In this document: one piece after another, positions 15,256 to 22,785 of the stretch
How the letters are laid out: the number at the start of each line of letters is the position of its first letter
Numbering within the stretch: the first letter of the stretch is position 1
Assembly: GCA_001799695.1 (NCBI GenBank)
Contig: MGTY01000072.1
Span: 1 to 32,543 of the forward strand
Reading direction: 5' to 3'
Source: Elusimicrobia bacterium GWA2_69_24
GTDB lineage: Bacteria > Elusimicrobiota > Elusimicrobia > UBA1565
Length of the DNA: 32,543 nucleotides
The notes under the pieces: generated by a model
Databases searched by the model: none
Seen by the model: the letters and a program-made list of their open reading frames with translations, nothing else
Told to the model about the DNA's origin: nothing
Made by a program: the position numbers and the translations under genes

Positions 15256-15445
15256 CTAATGCAGTGATTCCAACGCTTCTTTACATGTGAAAAGCCGTCA
15301 TGCCGGCGCCAGCCGGCAGCCGGCGTGTGGAACGGATTCAAGAATCCTGTTCTGGTGTGGCGCCTGGACCCCGGCCTTCGCCGGGGTGACGACTGGCGCC
15401 TGGACCCCGGCTTGCGCCGGGGTGACGAATGTAATTGGACTTATG
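15256..15445. repeat. MITE/REP-like element, right-truncated with duplicated hairpin unit
   Basis: The left end CTAATGCAGTGATTCC matches the right end of the 7760-7922 copy in reverse complement. It continues with CTTCTTTACAT, a forward CCGG hairpin (GCCGTCATGCCGGCGCCAGC) and a shared middle (GTGTGGAACGGATTC). Then two tandem reverse units follow, each beginning GCCTGGACCCCGGC and ending CGGGGTGACGA. The element breaks off after GTAATTGGACTTATG, where the complete copies go on to GACTCACTACACTAG. The tandem unit shows that the hairpin unit can duplicate within the element. Confidence 0.8.
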
Positions 15446-15484
15446 CCCGGCTTGAGCCGGCAATTCGCAGCCAGCGACTCGTAC

Positions 15485-16696
15485 TCAGAAGGGGATGCCC
15501 TTGGCCGCGGCGCCCAGCTTGAGAGCCAGCCTCAGTGCTTCACGTCGGAGGCCGAAGGGACTCAGCCACCACTTTTCGAAGAGCACCTTCCCCCAATGCC
15601 AACTGGGGGCAGGAGTGCGGAGTTCGATCTGCGGGCCGCCTTCGGCGTAGAAGTCGCCGCTTCCGAAGGCGGCGGACCCGCCTCCCATTTCGACGGCGCA
15701 CCAGCCGTTGCCGTCGAATCTCGCGCCAGGCGCGCGGCCGTCGAGTCGGGCCAGGATGTTCGCCGCTGCGACCTCGGCCTGGTGGTGGGCGAAGATTCCG
15801 GCCTTGGGCAGCGCCTTGGCCCCCGCGAGGGGGATGGTCGTCACGTCGCCAATAGCGTAGATCCCCGCGTATTTCGTGGCGAGCGTCCCGCGGTCCACCG
15901 GGATCCAGCCCGCCTCGTTGACGAGTCCGGAGTCCTTGACCGCATTCGGGGCCTGGTGCGGGGGCACCCCGATGAGGAGGTCGCAGGTCTCGCTCTTTCC
16001 GTTCGCGAAGACCATCCTGTTCCCCGCCGGCTCGATCCGCGTCACTTTGTGGTCGGGGTGGAATCGGATGCCCTTGGATTCCAGCAAGGCCTTGAGGGCT
16101 TCCCCGACTTTCTGGCCGGCCGTGGGCATGGGGTAGGGCTCCGGGGTGAAGACCGACAACTCCACGGGCTTGCCCCTCCTGCTTAGGAAGTCCTGGATCA
16201 TGAAGGCGGCCTCATAGGGCGCGGCCGGGCACTTGAACGGAGAGGAGGCGATAAGGATAGCGATCTTCCGGCCGGAGAAGTCCTCCAGGGATTTCTGGAT
16301 CCGGGAGCTTCCCTCCAGTGTATAGAGATTCAGCGCCGTTTCCTGAAAGCCCGGGACCTTCTCCGGGGCCAAGTCGGCGCCGAGGCTGATTATCAGGTGG
16401 TCGAAGTTCATCGGGCCGGCTGAAGTCTCCACCGTCTTCTTGACGGGATCGATCCTCAGGGTCTCGGCCTGGACGAACTCGACTCCTGTTCTCAGCAGGG
16501 CCTCCAGAGGACGTTGGATATCGTCAGGAGCCCTCTGGCCCACGATCATCCAGACAAGAGAAGGGGCGAAGACGAAATCCCGCTGCTGGTCCACCAGGAT
16601 GATGCGATATCGACCGGCCGAATGGGAGGCCAGCATGTTCGCCGCCGCTTGGCCGCCGATCCCGCCCCCCAGGATGAGAATAGTCTTGAGTTCCAT
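15485..16696 (-). CDS. FAD-dependent oxidoreductase related to sulfide:quinone oxidoreductase
   Basis: 403 residues. The Rossmann motif ILGGGIGGQAAANML (residues 8-22) binds FAD, and FVFAPSLVWMIVG is typical of the SQR/FccB/NDH-2 group. Other marks are LIISLGADL, SPFKCPAAPYEAAFM with Cys156, and AGIYAIGDVTTIPL binding the flavin end. Cys333 lies in GWCAVEMG. Two cysteines placed like this resemble the redox pair of SQR (Cys156 and Cys347 in the Aquifex enzyme). The third SQR cysteine, about residue 124, is missing, so the flavin link and chemistry may differ. The ATG at 16696 has GGAGG five bases upstream. It is last in the ArsR-RND operon. Sulfide or a polysulfide is a plausible substrate; another quinone reductase role cannot be excluded. 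Confidence 0.8.
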   Translation of the reverse strand: MELKTILILGGGIGGQAAANMLASHSAGRYRIILVDQQRDFVFAPSLVWMIVGQRAPDDIQRPLEALLRTGVEFVQAETLRIDPVKKTVETSAGPMNFDHLIISLGADLAPEKVPGFQETALNLYTLEGSSRIQKSLEDFSGRKIAILIASSPFKCPAAPYEAAFMIQDFLSRRGKPVELSVFTPEPYPMPTAGQKVGEALKALLESKGIRFHPDHKVTRIEPAGNRMVFANGKSETCDLLIGVPPHQAPNAVKDSGLVNEAGWIPVDRGTLATKYAGIYAIGDVTTIPLAGAKALPKAGIFAHHQAEVAAANILARLDGRAPGARFDGNGWCAVEMGGGSAAFGSGDFYAEGGPQIELRTPAPSWHWGKVLFEKWWLSPFGLRREALRLALKLGAAAKGIPF

Positions 16697-16710
16697 TTCG
16701 GCCTCCACGG

Positions 16711-17964
16711 TCAGAATTCGTACCTTGCGGAGAGATAGAGATTGTCATTCTTGTCCAGTTGCCCGAAGGCGGTGGTGTTTCTGGCCCCTGCGAACACGTT
16801 CGCTCCCACCGTGGCGGTGAGCTCGTCGGTCATGCGCCAGGCTGCCTCGGGGATGATGTAGAAGTCGTCATCCGTGGGGCTCCAAAAGGAGAATAGGGAA
16901 AGCCTCCAGGTCTGGTACTTCAGGAGTTGCGTGAGCCGCAGCGTCAGCAGCTGGCGCAACCGGTCTTGCTTCGGAAAGCCCGCGGGAAGGCTCGCCGCGT
17001 AGCGGTCATAGCGGTGCATGTATTCGCCGTAGTACTGGAGGCCCGCCGTAAAATCGGTCCACGGGGAGCGCTGGTAGCCCGCGAGGAAGCGGGTCTGCGA
17101 GTTGGGGAGCACGGGATCGCTCCCCGCCCGGTCCTGCCGGGAATCTTGGACGCCGGCCTCAAAGCTCAGGACCCCGCCCCCGGTGTTCCCTTGGAGGCTG
17201 GCCCCATAGGCGGAGAGCCTCGGGTAGACCATCGTGACCTTGGTGGGGGCCGTCATGGAGTCCGGTTCCATGGAAGGGGTCCGATAGAAGCCGCGGTAGG
17301 CGTAGAGCGCCGCATCGAAACCCAGGATGGGGCGGTAGAGCCTTGCGGCGAACTCCGCGTTTCCCAGATCATGCCGAGGTCTGGATTCCGTCCGGTCGGT
17401 CACCCCTGAGAATGGATCGAAGACGAAGAAGCGCCGGCTGGTGGGGATCTGGTCCGGTTCGAACAGCGGGAGGGCGACAATATCCAATGACATCCGGTCT
17501 GAGTAGAGACTCGTCTTGAGGCTGCCGGCTCCGGTCTTCAGGTATTCCAGGGGTCTGCCTGAGAAGAGCGCGACGTAGTTCTTGGGGAACAGATCGTTGA
17601 TGAAAAGCAGGTCCCCCACTCCCCAGGTGTGGATCTGCCGGCCCACCCGGATATCCCAGGGGCCTTCGGCGTAGCTGAGGTAGGCTTCGCGCACATCCAC
17701 ATCTCCCTGGTTGTCCACCTCGTCGTGAAAGATATCCGCCTTGGCGAAATAGCCGGCCCCGCCTTTGGGCGCGGCTCCGGAGGACTGCAATTGCAGCCGC
17801 TCCTCTCCCAAGAGGAAGTCTCCGGACGGCGGCTTGTCCTGCCTGGTCGTGCCCAGCCGGGAAGCGTAGTTCACCTGCACGCCGCCATGCCACTCCATGC
17901 CGCCGGCGAGAACCGAGCGGCCTGGGGCCAGGAAAAGGATCGCGAGAATCGCGGCGCCTCCCAT
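16711..17964 (-). CDS. Outer-membrane beta-barrel protein (DUF1302-like porin)
   Basis: 417 residues with an N-terminal signal peptide (AAILAILFLAPGRSVLAGG) and a rest dominated by alternating amphipathic strands. It ends in aromatic-rich LSARYEF with the terminal Phe typical for Bam recognition. The segment DVREAYLSYAEGPWDIRVGR, followed by IHTWGVGDLLFINDLFPKNY, resembles the DUF1302/alginate-export style barrels that commonly accompany HAE3 RND proteins and LolA-like partners. It starts three bases after the preceding gene and would provide the outer-membrane part of the export route. The exact substrate is unknown. Confidence 0.75.
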   Translation of the reverse strand: MGGAAILAILFLAPGRSVLAGGMEWHGGVQVNYASRLGTTRQDKPPSGDFLLGEERLQLQSSGAAPKGGAGYFAKADIFHDEVDNQGDVDVREAYLSYAEGPWDIRVGRQIHTWGVGDLLFINDLFPKNYVALFSGRPLEYLKTGAGSLKTSLYSDRMSLDIVALPLFEPDQIPTSRRFFVFDPFSGVTDRTESRPRHDLGNAEFAARLYRPILGFDAALYAYRGFYRTPSMEPDSMTAPTKVTMVYPRLSAYGASLQGNTGGGVLSFEAGVQDSRQDRAGSDPVLPNSQTRFLAGYQRSPWTDFTAGLQYYGEYMHRYDRYAASLPAGFPKQDRLRQLLTLRLTQLLKYQTWRLSLFSFWSPTDDDFYIIPEAAWRMTDELTATVGANVFAGARNTTAFGQLDKNDNLYLSARYEF

Positions 17965-17967
17965 CGC

Positions 17968-18828
17968 CTATTTCAGCCAGCTCCCGGGCGGGTTCCGCAA
18001 CGCCCGTTCGCTGAGCTCCTCGGCCCTGAGGCCAAGGCGGTACCGGACATCGCTGAACTCGACCACCGTCTTGTGCCCCGACTTGACGCTCTTCATGGAG
18101 CGCTTCGTTACGGTCGGCGCGCCGTCGACGTCCTTGACCTCCTCCGCCAGGAACTCCTTGAAGAGCTGATCCTGCACGTCGTAGTATTCCTCCTTCAGAG
18201 GAAGGAAGTTCGCTTTGTCGACCCACGAGGTCTTTCTCTTATAGGAGGCGGAGCCCCGGGGTACGCTCTCGATCACGTGGCAGGGCTTCCCGCCGAGCTC
18301 CTCCTCCCGCAGCAGCTTGTGCTCGTCAGCCTCCAAGTCCCTGCCCGACACGTCCTCGTAGCTGAAGTCGGAGCCTGCGAAACTCGACTGTGAGTCCTTG
18401 GCCGCGATGCGCTGGACGAGGTTCAGGGCCGGGATGAAGAGCCAGCGGTCGTCTTCCCTGGCGGCATATTTGTAGACGAGGAACGCCATGCGGCGGACAT
18501 CCCCGGGAGAGTGGAAGTACATGAAGTATCGCTGGTCCCCGTTCTTGGGCATGCTAAGGCCCGAACGCACCGCCTCATCGGGCCTAGCACTGGGCCCTCC
18601 GGGCCCGGTATTGAGGCGCAGCATGGTCAACTCCCGCAGGCGTTCCTTCCCCGAGGCGCCGGTGAGCGTCATCTTGACCCGTGCCTTGAAGCTCTCTCCC
18701 TGGTAGAAGAAGGCTTGGTGCATCTTGCGGACGATCGCGGCGGCATCCGCCGGTTGCGCTTGCGCAGGCGTCGCGGCAGTCATCGCCAGCGCCATGGCTG
18801 CGGCCGTCTTGAGCATGAATCCGGTCAT
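17968..18828 (-). CDS. LolA-like outer membrane lipoprotein-sorting protein
   Basis: 286 residues with a signal peptide (LKTAAAMALAMTAATPAQA) and the LolA-like signature of periplasmic carriers linked to RND exporters: IVRKMHQAFFYQGESFKARVKM (early segment, cut here at QGESF), RYFMYFHSPGDVRRMAFLV, WLFIPALNLVQRI and SSFAGSDFSYEDVSGRDLE. The ATG at 18828 overlaps the RND stop as ATGA and has GGAGG seven bases upstream. It probably carries a hydrophobic or lipid substrate between the RND protein and the barrel. An extra Gly/Pro/Ala-rich segment of about 23 residues after LTMLRLN (DNA about 18545-18612) appears to be an insertion compared with my memory of the family. Confidence 0.85.
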   Translation of the reverse strand: MTGFMLKTAAAMALAMTAATPAQAQPADAAAIVRKMHQAFFYQGESFKARVKMTLTGASGKERLRELTMLRLNTGPGGPSARPDEAVRSGLSMPKNGDQRYFMYFHSPGDVRRMAFLVYKYAAREDDRWLFIPALNLVQRIAAKDSQSSFAGSDFSYEDVSGRDLEADEHKLLREEELGGKPCHVIESVPRGSASYKRKTSWVDKANFLPLKEEYYDVQDQLFKEFLAEEVKDVDGAPTVTKRSMKSVKSGHKTVVEFSDVRYRLGLRAEELSERALRNPPGSWLK

Positions 18829-21161
18829 TTGCGAACCTCCTCCGCGGCAAACAGCCAATTTCTCGACAGCACTATCAGAGCGGGTATGTATACGAGGCAA
18901 AGGAGCGCGCTCAGGAGCATCATGCTCACGATGAACGCGCCCACCGTGACGTAAGGCGTCAGCGGAGCGAACAGCATCACGGAGAAGGCCGCCGCGAAGA
19001 GGACGGCGTTGCGCAGGATGCCTTTCCCGGGGCGCGCCGCGGTCCAGATGAGGGCATCTTCGATGGACTCCGGGTCGTGAGAGGCGCGTCTTGACGAGAT
19101 CCGTTCCCGGAATCTGTTGATGAAATGGATGGAGAAGTCCACCGCCATACCCAACGATAGACAAGAGAGCACGGAGATGGGCATGTCGAAATCCTTGCCC
19201 GCGATCCCCACGGCTCCATAGATCAGCACGACGGTGAAAAGGAGAGGCACGTAGCCCACCATGGCCCAGCGGGCCGAGCGGAAGTTGACGGCCAGTATGG
19301 CGAAAATGACCGCCAGGGCCAGCAGGAAGCCCTTGATCATGTCCCATAACACCGTGTCGTTCCAGACCAGGTTGAAGTAGGCGATGCCGGCGGGTTTGAT
19401 CTCCATGGCCAGGGGGGTATCCCGCTGATACGCCTTGGCGGCCTCGATCACATCCCGCATGGCCTTGGCATCCCAGGTCTTGAGCTGCACCCACACGTTG
19501 GCCTTCTGGAAGGAGGGATCCACCACGTTGTCGAGGTCCGAGGGCTTGGCGGACATGGAGAAGAGGAACAGGTATTGCCCGACCAGCTCTTTGGTTTCCG
19601 GGACCGTGTCGTGGGCCGGGTCGTCCTTATGCAGGACCCGGTTGATCCGCTTGACGTAATCCACGACCGAAGTCGTCTTGCCGACGTAAGGAAGGCGTTC
19701 CAGGCGGCGCTGGAGCCCCTCGATATGGCGCAGGGCTTGGGGCGTCTTGATGAACTCATCCTCGGTCGCTTTGGAATCGATGACCAGATATCCGAGCGAG
19801 GTCCCGCCCAGCGCCTGGTTCATGACGCGGTCGGCCGTCCGCACCTCGCTGGATGCCTTGAACCACTCCACCATGTTGTTGTTGACTCGGATGCGGGTCG
19901 TGCCCGCGACCGCCACGGCGAAGAAGGCCAGGCCCGTCAGCACCACGGCCCATGGTCTGCGGGCCCCCAAGCCCGCCAGGCGTCCGAGAAGCCGCGAGGC
20001 GCGGCTGGACTCGATATCTTCCCCTTGCGAAGCCTTCTTGATGCTTTCCTCCCGGACGAAAGTGAACATCGCGGGAACGAAACTGAAGCTCAATATCCTC
20101 AGGAGAACGGTGCCGAAGGCCACGAGGCCGCCGAAGACCCTGACCGGGATGATATCCATGAAGAGCAGGACCGCAAAACCGGCAGCCGTGGCCAGGGCCG
20201 TGTAGCGCACGGGCCGCCCCACCGCCTCCATGGTCTTAAGGATGGCGGCTTTCTTGTCCTGTTCCTCTTTGCGACGGAAGTAGAACTCGTTGAAGATGTG
20301 GATGCTGTCCGTGGCGATGGCCATGAGGAACACCGGGGCCATCGAGCTCATGATGTGGATGGGAAAGCCCAGCATGATGAGGAGCCCCATGCTCCACACG
20401 ATGGCGATCATGGCGTCCATCATGAGAGCGATGGAAAGGAAGAGGTCTCCGAACATCAGATACCGGACCGCGAACATGACCAGGCCGGCCAGCGGCGCGA
20501 AGATCGCCATCAGCTTGAACATCTCCGTGCCGAAGGTGTCGCGGGCCACGGGGTCGCCGGCGATGTGGTAGCTCTCCGGCCCGCCTTCCCGCCTGACGAT
20601 CTCCCGGATCTGGTCGGCGACGGCCTTGCCGTTGGCCCCCTTCTCCAGGGGGACATAGATCGCTCCCGTGCTCCCATCCCGCGACACGATGCGGCCCACG
20701 AACATGGGATTCTCAAAGAGCTGTCTGCGCAGTTCCTCCAACCCTCCGGCGTCCTTGGGCACCTCGCCCATCAGGGGGCTCACCCGGAGCGTCCCATTCT
20801 CTGCCGTGACATTGTCTATAGTCGTGAAGCCGGCCACGTCCCTGGCGGCCACGCCCGGGATCTCCAGGATCTCGTCGGTGATCCTCTTGATCTTTCCCAG
20901 CGTCCCCGGGTTGAGGAGGCCGGATTCGTTGGCGATGCCGACTGCGATCATGTCTTCGTAAAGACCGAAGGTCCTTTCCACGGCGTCGTTGGAGACCCGC
21001 ACCTCCGAGTCGGGAGGAAGCATGTTCTTGGGATTAGTGTCCGTGCGCGCCTTGGGAAACTGGGTCAAGAAGCCCAGGGTGATAGTGACCGTCAGGGCTA
21101 CGACCCAACGGGGGTGGTCGACGGAGAAGGCCGCCAGCGAGAAGTCCCTCAGCCTTTTCAC
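18825..21161 (-). CDS. RND superfamily transporter, HAE3/MMPL type
   Basis: 778 residues built as two similar halves, each with one membrane helix, a large periplasmic loop and a five-helix bundle. First half: helix about 19-35, loop about 38-215, bundle with MFAVRYLMFGDLFLSIALMM (one helix) and PIHIMSSMAPVFLMAIATDSIHI. The second half begins about residue 395 (WAVVLTGLAFFAVAVAGTTR) and contains DMPISVLSCLSLGMAVDFSI followed by HFINRFRE. The MKRLRDFSLAAF opening and size match the HAE3 branch that includes HpnN-like lipid exporters. The start is GTG with the ArsR stop overlapping (GTGA). It uses the proton gradient to export lipids or hydrophobic compounds together with the LolA-like and barrel proteins. 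Confidence 0.9.
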   Translation of the reverse strand: MKRLRDFSLAAFSVDHPRWVVALTVTITLGFLTQFPKARTDTNPKNMLPPDSEVRVSNDAVERTFGLYEDMIAVGIANESGLLNPGTLGKIKRITDEILEIPGVAARDVAGFTTIDNVTAENGTLRVSPLMGEVPKDAGGLEELRRQLFENPMFVGRIVSRDGSTGAIYVPLEKGANGKAVADQIREIVRREGGPESYHIAGDPVARDTFGTEMFKLMAIFAPLAGLVMFAVRYLMFGDLFLSIALMMDAMIAIVWSMGLLIMLGFPIHIMSSMAPVFLMAIATDSIHIFNEFYFRRKEEQDKKAAILKTMEAVGRPVRYTALATAAGFAVLLFMDIIPVRVFGGLVAFGTVLLRILSFSFVPAMFTFVREESIKKASQGEDIESSRASRLLGRLAGLGARRPWAVVLTGLAFFAVAVAGTTRIRVNNNMVEWFKASSEVRTADRVMNQALGGTSLGYLVIDSKATEDEFIKTPQALRHIEGLQRRLERLPYVGKTTSVVDYVKRINRVLHKDDPAHDTVPETKELVGQYLFLFSMSAKPSDLDNVVDPSFQKANVWVQLKTWDAKAMRDVIEAAKAYQRDTPLAMEIKPAGIAYFNLVWNDTVLWDMIKGFLLALAVIFAILAVNFRSARWAMVGYVPLLFTVVLIYGAVGIAGKDFDMPISVLSCLSLGMAVDFSIHFINRFRERISSRRASHDPESIEDALIWTAARPGKGILRNAVLFAAAFSVMLFAPLTPYVTVGAFIVSMMLLSALLCLVYIPALIVLSRNWLFAAEEVRK

Positions 21162-21508
21162 GGCAGCTTCCCCCCTCCGATCCGAGCCGCCACGTCCCCC
21201 TGCTCCTGCAGGCGCTCTATGAGCACCTGCCTCAGCAGATCATAAGCCTTGAGCATCTTCGGGAAGGCCAGGCGGTAGTGGATGCGCCGGCCCTCGCGTC
21301 GAGAAGTCAGGATCCCTTTGTCCCGCAAGATCGCCAGCTGTTGGGAGACGTTGGTCTTCGGGAGCCCCATTTCATCGGTCAAGTCGCCGGCGGTCTTCTC
21401 GCCCCCTCGAAGCAGGTCGATGATCTCGAGGCGCTTGGCGTTGGAGAGCACGGAGCACACCTGCGCATGCATTTCATAGATCAGCCGCTGGTTTTCCTTT
21501 CTGGCCAC
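21158..21508 (-). CDS. ArsR-family transcriptional repressor of the RND operon
   Basis: 116 residues from GTG at 21508 (AAGGAG at 21515-21520, six bases spacing), preferred over an ATG at 21547 because that ATG would lie inside the operator. The winged helix includes KTAGDLTDEMGLPKTNVSQQ and LAILRDKGILTSRREGRRIH. It is clearly a paralogue of the ArsR at 13106-13468 (RLEIIDLL, VSQ.LA.LR, a related C-terminal helix VLIERLQEQG). Only Cys18 is kept; the residue aligned to Cys84 of the paralogue is Tyr89. Its stop overlaps the RND start, so the regulator is first in the operon it presumably controls. Confidence 0.88.
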   Translation of the reverse strand: MARKENQRLIYEMHAQVCSVLSNAKRLEIIDLLRGGEKTAGDLTDEMGLPKTNVSQQLAILRDKGILTSRREGRRIHYRLAFPKMLKAYDLLRQVLIERLQEQGDVAARIGGGKLP

Positions 21509-21529
21509 GGGAGTCTCCTTGATGTTTAC

Positions 21530-21549
21530 AGTTGCGCAATTGCGCAACT
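21530..21549. promoter_or_regulatory. Perfect 20-bp palindromic operator for the ArsR operon
   Basis: AGTTGCGCAA followed by its exact reverse complement TTGCGCAACT. It is also a tandem TTGCGCAA repeat. It lies immediately after the -10 element, over the likely transcription start and before the ribosome binding site, the usual position for an autorepressor site of the ArsR family. Confidence 0.75.
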
Positions 21550-21551
21550 AT

Positions 21552-21581
21552 AGTATAGCTGGTCCATGGCCCTTCGGTCAA
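21552..21581 (-). promoter_or_regulatory. Sigma-70-like promoter of the ArsR-RND operon
   Basis: On the minus strand TTGACC (21576-21581) is separated by 18 bases from TATACT (21552-21557), followed directly by the palindromic operator. The -35 box begins four bases beyond the stop codon of the upstream gene's neighbour on the same strand, so this operon is separately transcribed. Confidence 0.7.
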
Positions 21582-21585
21582 GAAG

Positions 21586-22785
21586 TCAGCAGGGGACGGC
21601 GTTCAGGGCGTCACGGAGGGGGCCGGGGCAGATGGTCACATTTTCGGCTTTCAGGAAGGCGGCCAAGGAGCGCACGGCGCGGGCCGTCCCCGCGATGGCC
21701 GCGGCATCGGGCTTGGATTCGAAGTGTATGGCGCGCACTTCCAGGCGCTTCTCGGCGCGATGGTTCTTGGGGTCCAGGCGGCCGATGAGGCGGCCCTGAT
21801 GCAGGATGGGCATGGTGTAGTAGCCGTAGCGGCGCCGGGCGGCAGGGGTGTAGACCTCGATCTTGTAGTCGAAGCCGAAAAGCGCCTTGGCTCGCGCGCG
21901 ATGCCACAATAGCGAGTCGAACGGGCCAAGCAGGGTCGTCCCGGTCAGGGGTTTCGGGGACTCGAGTTCCGGCAGGTCCGAAGCCAAGGCGAACCAGCGG
22001 CCGGGCAGTCCCGCGACCTCCAGTTCCGCGGCCTCGCCGCTCTTGAGCATGGCGGCCAAGGCTCGCCGCCGGGCCCCGGGCTCGAACCTAGGGAAGGTGA
22101 GGTAGCGGGGCAGGTCGGCCTCCGCCGCCGCTCCCAAGGCGTACAGGGTCTTTCTGAGGTGCCAGCGGGGGAAGCCGGCCCGCGGCAGGGGCTCCCCCGG
22201 CGGGAGCACGCGCTCGGACAGGTCGTAGCTCTTTTGGAAGTGCTTCCGGGAGTGGACGGCCAGGCGTCCGCGCAGCCAAAGGTAATGCAGGGCGTGATGC
22301 GCCGGCTTCCAGTCCCACCAGCCGCCGGACTTGCCCAGGGACGCCGGGCGGAGGAAGGCTCCCGAGGAGAGCGGCCCGCGTTCGGCGATCTCCCCCTCCA
22401 CGCGGCGCAGGACCCGGGAATTGGCTTTGAGCCAGCCGGACCAGCCGGTATGGCGCCGATGGAAGTCAGCCATGGCGCGCCGCCACCCGGGCAGGTCGGC
22501 GGCGGCCACGAGGCAGGCGGCGTGCGCCCAGTATTCGAAGAAGGCGCGCTCCCCGTAGACGAGCCGGTCCAGGGCCGCCTTCTCGTAAGGCCCGAAGCGG
22601 CTCCAGACCGTCAGGTAGTGGGCGCGCTCGACCACGTTGATCGAGTCCAGCTGCAGTCCCCCCGCATCCGACACGAAGCGGGACAAAGTCTCTTTGGTGA
22701 AGGTGAGCTTCAGGGGCCGGTCGAGATGCTGTCGCCGCAGGAACAGCCCGGCCACAGCTTCCACGGAGACCGGACGGCGGGTCAT
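21586..22785 (-). CDS. YcaQ-like winged-helix DNA glycosylase
   Basis: 399 residues of the HTH_42 family, whose characterised members unhook DNA interstrand crosslinks or remove alkylated bases. Typical parts: an N-terminal ARRxFLRRQ-like region (VAGLFLRRQHL), LQLDSINVVERAHYLTVWSRFGPY (split as LQLDSINVVERAHYL and TVWSRFGPY), ERAFFEYWAHAACLV, then a winged-helix part (HHALHYLWLRGRLAVHSR) and, near the C-terminus, LLGPFDSLLWHRARAKALFGF and GRLIGRLDPKNHR. The ATG overlaps the helicase stop (ATGA), so it is the last gene of the adenosylhomocysteinase operon. Confidence 0.88.
   Translation of the reverse strand: MTRRPVSVEAVAGLFLRRQHLDRPLKLTFTKETLSRFVSDAGGLQLDSINVVERAHYLTVWSRFGPYEKAALDRLVYGERAFFEYWAHAACLVAAADLPGWRRAMADFHRRHTGWSGWLKANSRVLRRVEGEIAERGPLSSGAFLRPASLGKSGGWWDWKPAHHALHYLWLRGRLAVHSRKHFQKSYDLSERVLPPGEPLPRAGFPRWHLRKTLYALGAAAEADLPRYLTFPRFEPGARRRALAAMLKSGEAAELEVAGLPGRWFALASDLPELESPKPLTGTTLLGPFDSLLWHRARAKALFGFDYKIEVYTPAARRRYGYYTMPILHQGRLIGRLDPKNHRAEKRLEVRAIHFESKPDAAAIAGTARAVRSLAAFLKAENVTICPGPLRDALNAVPC

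Noticed and set aside
15365-15431. Tandem units resembling a short CRISPR array
   Set aside because: Only two units with no spacers between them; they are duplicated REP hairpins within a mobile repeat, and no cas gene is nearby.
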